DNA from: Bacteroides sp. CAG:443
GTDB taxonomy: Bacteria > Bacteroidota > Bacteroidia > Bacteroidales > Bacteroidaceae
Direction of reading: 5' to 3'
Assembly: GCA_000432735.1 (NCBI GenBank)
Contig: FR887771.1
Coordinates: 1 to 18,352 of the forward strand
Length of the DNA stretch: 18,352 nt
The notes beneath the pieces are model-generated. The model searched no databases. It had not been told where the DNA came from and saw nothing but the letters and a program-made list of their open reading frames with translations. The position numbers and the translations under genes are program-made. Each line of letters opens with the position of its first letter. The first letter of the stretch is position 1. Positions 14,376-18,352 of this stretch are shown here, one piece after another.

Positions 14376-17192
14376 TTACTTCGTATCGCCTGAAGTCATG
14401 CTTACTTCGATGCGGTTGTCTTGTGAGAAGAAATCTTTAGCAAATTTCTGAAGATCGGCCGATGTAATCTGATTTACTGTGTCGACATATTTTGTTGCCA
14501 TGTCGGTATTTTCCCAGTAGTAACTGTACAAGATGTTTATCCAGTAACCGTTCTCTTTCTGGTTGGCTTCGTAGTTCTTCAACATGTATTCTTTTACTTT
14601 CTTCAGGTTTTCTGCCTTCGGACCGTTAGCAATGAAGTCGTTGATTCCTTTGTCGATCAAGCTGCTCATCTTAGCACGCTTTTCAGGGTTGGTATCGAAC
14701 GAAATCTGAAGAGTTGCTTCTACTTTCGGATACAAGCTGATGTCGCCTGATACTCCTACACCGTAAGATGCACCTTCGTCTTCACGGACAGTTTCAGTAT
14801 ATTCCATGGTCAGCAATTGAGAAAGCATGCTCATCATCAGCTGATTCTTCAAAGTGTATTCACATTCACCGCTTCTGATGATACATACAGTTGCCTTCTG
14901 TGTCTGCAAATCTCTATGGAACACATTTTTGTGTTCACCCTTGCGGATGTCCAGATTTACATCGCGGAAGTCTTCCTTACGATTGATAGACGGAAGAGAA
15001 CCGAGGTATTTTTCGATAAGTGGAGTAGCAGTAGCCTGATCGAGGTTACCTACGAAAATGAATGTAAAGTCGCTTGCATCTTTGAAGCGGTCTTTATACA
15101 TATCCATGATTTTCTGGTAATCGGTCTTGTCTACCATATCGGCCTTGATACGTAATACACGTGGATTATCGCCATACAATTCTTTTCTCAAGGTATCGCT
15201 CAGGGCAATATTGGGATTGACTTCCATATTGGCAAGCTGAGCTTTCAGACGGTTCTTGTATGATTCGAATGCAGTAGAATCCATACGTGGAGCAGTAAAG
15301 CTCAGGTAGGTCAGCTGCAACATGGTTTCCAAATCCTTAGGGGAACATTTACCTGTTACAGATTCTGTCAGGGTATTGACTGATGCGCCAGCTGAAGCTA
15401 CTTTTCCTGACAATACTTTTTGCAGGTCGACAACGCTGAAATTGCCCAAACCACCGAGACCTGCAACGTCGTTAATTTGTTTGAACTGCAAGGCATCTTT
15501 TTCATCGAACAGTGAAGTACCTCCACGGCTGAAAGAAGACATTCTGATTTCGTCTGCCTTGAAGTTGGTAGATTTCATGATGACACGTACGCCATTGTTC
15601 AGTGTGAGGACTGTCGATCCGAACGGACCTTTTTCTGTCTTGACTACCTTGCCTCCTGTCGGAGCTTCTTTCATCAGAGGTTCATTGGAAACCTTGTCGA
15701 CGTATGGCTCCAGTTTTTCTGCTTTGACATCAGCCAGTATTTTCTTGATATCGGCTTCTGTAGGAAGTTTTACTTCAGGTTTGTCAGGGCAGAACAGGCT
15801 TACTACCGTATTGCTGTCGGTTACGAGTGATTGCAGTAATTTATTTACATTGTCGAGAGGAATATTCGGCACAATCTGTGTCATGAGTGCATATTCGTCT
15901 TCAATGCTTGGAATAGGGTCGCCATTGATGAAGTTTGATACATACTGGTTGACGAACTGATTGCTTTTCATTTTATCGCGTTCGTTGTATGCGTTTTCGA
16001 TGGCACGCAGGTAGTCGGCTTTCATTCGGGTATATTCACCTTCTGTAAATCCGAACTGACGTGCACGCTCTATTTCACGCATCAAAGCAGACAGCCCTGT
16101 TGCGATTCCGTCGTCTTTGCAGATAGCTACACCCATGAAGGCTTTCTTTGTTTTGGCAAGAACAAAGTCATTGTCTTCTACTCCGGCATTGATGAATGGA
16201 GGAGTGGCGGTCTGGGTAAGCTCCTGAAGACGGGTGTTCAGCATGCTTGAGATAGCACCGGTCATGTAGTTGTATACCAGATAGCCGACAGTATTCTTCA
16301 TTTCTTCGGGGAACGGATCGTGCTTATGGTATACGTATACCTGATTCATCTGCTGTTCCTTGTCTTTCGCTATAGCAATGATTGGCTCTTTGTTGTCAGG
16401 AACTGGGAAGTATTTACGTTCGGCTGCGTTCTGCGGCATCTTGATAGGGCCAAAAATCTTCTTGATCTTTGCTTCGATCTGGTCTACGTCGATGTCACCT
16501 ACAACAATAATTCCCTGCAAGTCGGGACGATACCATTTTTCATAGTAATCGCGCAAGTCCTGATAAGGGAAGTGGTCCACGATGTCCATTGAACCGATAG
16601 GCAGACGGTAGGCATATTTGCTTCCTGCAAACATTTTAGGGAAGACAGTATCGTACATACGCATCATGGCACCGGTACGTGTACGCCATTCTTCGTGTAT
16701 TACGCCACGTTCCTTATCTATTTCTTTCGGATCGAGTGTCAGGTCATCGGCCCAGTCGTGCAGAATCAACAGACAAGAGTCGATAATACCATCGCGGATA
16801 ACAGGTACATTGTCGATGTTGTATACTGTTTCATCTATGGCAGTGTAGGCATTCAGGTTGGTACCGAACTTTACGCCGATAGATTCCAGATATTCACGAA
16901 GTGTATTACCCGGGAAATTGGTCGTTCCATTAAAGCACATGTGTTCCAAAAAATGAGCCAGACCACGCTGGTTGTCTTCTTCAAGGATAGAACCTACTTT
17001 TTGGGCAATGTAGAAGTCGGCTTGCTTTTCAGGCAGTGCATTGTGACGAATGTAGTAAGTCAGCCCATTATCCAGTTTACCGATACGAACATTGGGATCG
17101 GTTGGGAGAGGAGGCATCTGCTGGGCGCAGACAGAAACAGTTCCTCCTATCAGGATGATAGCAGCAAATGTTTTTTTGATAAAACTTCTCAT
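14376..17192 (-). CDS. Periplasmic M16 family zinc metallopeptidase (two-domain)
   Basis: This 938-residue protein has a signal peptide of about 24 residues (ending SVCAQ). The N-terminal M16 unit holds the inverted zinc motif HFLEH (His-80, Glu-83, His-84). The third ligand, Glu-161 in ERGVIHEEW, lies exactly 76 residues after His-84, as in pitrilysin, so this half should be active. The second half, from about residue 490, has the M16 fold features (TLNNGVRVIMKS, a glycine-rich stretch, then the C-terminal YGVGVSGDI block) but no HxxEH, as is usual for the regulatory half. It should degrade peptides in the periplasm. The ATG at 17192 was chosen over an in-frame ATG at 17240 because it starts directly at the signal peptide and avoids overlapping trxB. 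It is the second gene of the trxB operon. Confidence 0.93.
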   Translation of the reverse strand: MRSFIKKTFAAIILIGGTVSVCAQQMPPLPTDPNVRIGKLDNGLTYYIRHNALPEKQADFYIAQKVGSILEEDNQRGLAHFLEHMCFNGTTNFPGNTLREYLESIGVKFGTNLNAYTAIDETVYNIDNVPVIRDGIIDSCLLILHDWADDLTLDPKEIDKERGVIHEEWRTRTGAMMRMYDTVFPKMFAGSKYAYRLPIGSMDIVDHFPYQDLRDYYEKWYRPDLQGIIVVGDIDVDQIEAKIKKIFGPIKMPQNAAERKYFPVPDNKEPIIAIAKDKEQQMNQVYVYHKHDPFPEEMKNTVGYLVYNYMTGAISSMLNTRLQELTQTATPPFINAGVEDNDFVLAKTKKAFMGVAICKDDGIATGLSALMREIERARQFGFTEGEYTRMKADYLRAIENAYNERDKMKSNQFVNQYVSNFINGDPIPSIEDEYALMTQIVPNIPLDNVNKLLQSLVTDSNTVVSLFCPDKPEVKLPTEADIKKILADVKAEKLEPYVDKVSNEPLMKEAPTGGKVVKTEKGPFGSTVLTLNNGVRVIMKSTNFKADEIRMSSFSRGGTSLFDEKDALQFKQINDVAGLGGLGNFSVVDLQKVLSGKVASAGASVNTLTESVTGKCSPKDLETMLQLTYLSFTAPRMDSTAFESYKNRLKAQLANMEVNPNIALSDTLRKELYGDNPRVLRIKADMVDKTDYQKIMDMYKDRFKDASDFTFIFVGNLDQATATPLIEKYLGSLPSINRKEDFRDVNLDIRKGEHKNVFHRDLQTQKATVCIIRSGECEYTLKNQLMMSMLSQLLTMEYTETVREDEGASYGVGVSGDISLYPKVEATLQISFDTNPEKRAKMSSLIDKGINDFIANGPKAENLKKVKEYMLKNYEANQKENGYWINILYSYYWENTDMATKYVDTVNQITSADLQKFAKDFFSQDNRIEVSMTSGDTK

Positions 17193-17226
17193 AATAAAAA
17201 TATGTGTTATTAGTTTAGTTCTCCGA

Positions 17227-18174
17227 TTAGAGTAATCCATTGGCAGACAGGTAGCGCTCTGCTTCGATGGCAGCCTTGCAACCGCTTCCGGCAGCTGTAA
17301 TTGCCTGACGGTAATGAGGATCGGCTACATCGCCTGCTGCAAATACACCGGGTATACCTGTGCGTGGAGAGTCACCTTCTGTCAGGATATAACCTGTTTC
17401 ATCGGTTTTTACCCATGGCTTGAAGATTGCAGAATTAGGCTGGTGACCGATAGCCAGGAAAAATCCGTCGATGGCAACATCGTAGCGCTCTTCGTCTGGT
17501 TCACCCATACGTTTTACAACGTGCATGCCTTCAACACCGTCGGTACCATAAAGGCCCACTGCATTGTGTTCGAACAATACTTTGATGTGAGGATGGTTCA
17601 GTACGCGTTCCTGCATAATCTTTGAAGCACGCAAGAATGGTTTGCGTACTACCAGGTATACTTGGCGGGCAAGTCCAGCCAGGTAGATAGCTTCTTCACA
17701 AGCTGTATCGCCACCTCCTACCACTGCAACTACTTTCTTGCGGTAGAAGAAACCGTCGCATGTAGCACAAGCGCTGACACCCATACCTGCATATTTCTTT
17801 TCATCTTCCAGTCCCAAGTATTTTGCTGTTGCTCCTGTAGAAATAATAACTGTATCGGCTGTGATCTCTTTTTCATCGTCGATGATGAAATGATAGGGAG
17901 CCTGACTCAAGTCTGCTTTGGTTACAATTCCGTTGCGGATATCAGCTCCAAAACGTACTGCCTGTTTGCGCAAGTCGTCCATCAGTACGGGACCGGTTAC
18001 TCCTTCCGGATAACCGGGGAAATTTTCAACTTCTGTAGTAGTGGTGAGCTGTCCGCCTGGTTGGATACCTTCGTAAAGAACAGGAGAAATGTTTGCACGA
18101 CTAGTATAAATGGCCGCAGTGTATCCGGCAGGTCCTGAACCAATAATCAGGCACTTTACATGTTCTGTTGTCAT
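17227..18174 (-). CDS. trxB: Thioredoxin-disulfide reductase
   Basis: This 315-residue flavoenzyme has the FAD-binding GSGPAG (12-17), the redox-active SACATCDG with Cys-136 and Cys-139, the nucleotide-binding GGGDTA (153-158) and the C-terminal FAD block GDVADPHYRQAITAAGSG. It transfers electrons from NADPH to thioredoxin in the cytoplasm, supporting disulfide reduction and oxidative-stress defence. The NADPH-phosphate contact region reads VRKPFLRA (Arg-177, Lys-178, Arg-182), a conservative variant of the usual HRRxxxRA, so NADPH use is still expected. It is the first gene of a four-gene unit; the M16 peptidase start lies 34 nt downstream. Confidence 0.97.
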   Translation of the reverse strand: MTTEHVKCLIIGSGPAGYTAAIYTSRANISPVLYEGIQPGGQLTTTTEVENFPGYPEGVTGPVLMDDLRKQAVRFGADIRNGIVTKADLSQAPYHFIIDDEKEITADTVIISTGATAKYLGLEDEKKYAGMGVSACATCDGFFYRKKVVAVVGGGDTACEEAIYLAGLARQVYLVVRKPFLRASKIMQERVLNHPHIKVLFEHNAVGLYGTDGVEGMHVVKRMGEPDEERYDVAIDGFFLAIGHQPNSAIFKPWVKTDETGYILTEGDSPRTGIPGVFAAGDVADPHYRQAITAAGSGCKAAIEAERYLSANGLL

Positions 18175-18217
18175 ATTAAATTTGAAATTTTAAATTATAT
18201 ATTCATCTTAAATTGAA

Positions 18218-18225
18218 CAAAGATA
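18218..18225 (-). promoter_or_regulatory. Bacteroides -7 box for the trxB operon
   Basis: The minus strand reads TATCTTTG (TAnnTTTG). It predicts transcription starting near 18211 and a leader of about 37 nt. A GTTTC upstream at 18241-18245 is a possible -33 element, but the spacer is short (15 nt). Confidence 0.6.
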
Positions 18226-18316
18226 CTTCTTTTTTTGTTCGAAACGGTATTTTTGATAGTAAACTAGGTTTCTAAAAAACATATTTTATACAAAAAGCCC
18301 TGTCGGATGCTTGAAG

Positions 18317-18352
18317 TGACCCCAAAAAGTTGGACGGTTTAAATATTATCCG
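18317..18352 (+). mobile_element. Left end of an IS3-family insertion sequence (cut by window edge)
   Basis: The last 36 bases begin TGACCCCAAAAAGTTGGACG. Elements of the IS3 family start with 5'-TG and commonly have an A-rich stretch followed by GTTGGAC or GTTAGAC. The transposase genes would lie to the right of the window. The bases just before it (GAAG or AAG) would be the target duplication if an element is present. Confidence 0.6.

Noticed and set aside
17193..17240. Longer N-terminus for the M16 peptidase overlapping trxB
   Set aside because: The extra 16 residues precede the signal peptide and overlap the trxB end. The ATG at 17192 is the natural start.
1..18352. Composite transposon spanning the window
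   Set aside because: The element pieces at the two edges belong to different types (a DDE transposase tail and an IS3-like end), and the interior includes the housekeeping gene trxB.
1..18352. CRISPR array, tRNA or rRNA genes
   Set aside because: No regularly spaced direct repeats, cloverleaf-like segments or rRNA motifs were seen in the intergenic stretches.

Overview
The window looks like chromosomal DNA of a gut Bacteroides (phylum Bacteroidota). The evidence is the Bacteroides-type promoter core TAnnTTTG upstream of six transcription units, start codons without Shine-Dalgarno sequences, fimbrillin-family lipoproteins, an OMP_b-brl_3-type outer-membrane barrel, a DUF5687-type ABC permease and a ZnuD-like TonB receptor. 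No rRNA, tRNA or CRISPR array was seen. Both edges fall in insertion sequences: the left edge holds the last 64 codons of a DDE transposase (1-196), and the right edge holds the first 36 bases of an apparent IS3-family element (from 18317).

Layout. (1) 535-2835 (-): a solitary outer-membrane barrel with an N-terminal carboxypeptidase-regulatory-like domain, with its own promoter and a strong terminator. (2) 3102-5665 (+): a small exported Cys/His-rich protein followed by a ZnuD-like TonB-dependent receptor, probably a metal-uptake pair, closed by a hairpin terminator. (3) 5986-7089 (+): a chorismatase-like (FkbO/Hyg5/XanB2-type) protein expressed alone from a well-formed promoter with a leader of about 170 nt. 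(4) 7187-7561 (+): a DUF486 membrane protein. It shares a bidirectional terminator with the converging operon (5) 9218-7649 (-): an NlpC/P60 lipoprotein and an exported protein of unknown function. (6) 11770-9470 (-): two fimbrillin-family lipoproteins from an apparent tandem duplication, the first carrying an extra C-terminal domain. (7) 18174-12152 (-): a four-gene operon of thioredoxin reductase trxB, a periplasmic two-domain M16 zinc peptidase, a DUF5687 ABC permease and its ATPase, ending in a 15-bp hairpin.

Most of the window is cell-envelope biology: outer-membrane uptake, surface lipoproteins or pili, and periplasmic peptidases. trxB is the clear housekeeping gene. The barrel gene (1) and the fimbrillin pair (6) look AT-richer by eye than the trxB operon and the TonB receptor, consistent with faster-evolving accessory surface functions. 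The best candidates for under-described biology are the stand-alone chorismatase-like gene with its structured leader, the Cys/His-rich protein plus receptor pair, and the fused fimbrillin. I found no clear multi-gene system that is plainly new.
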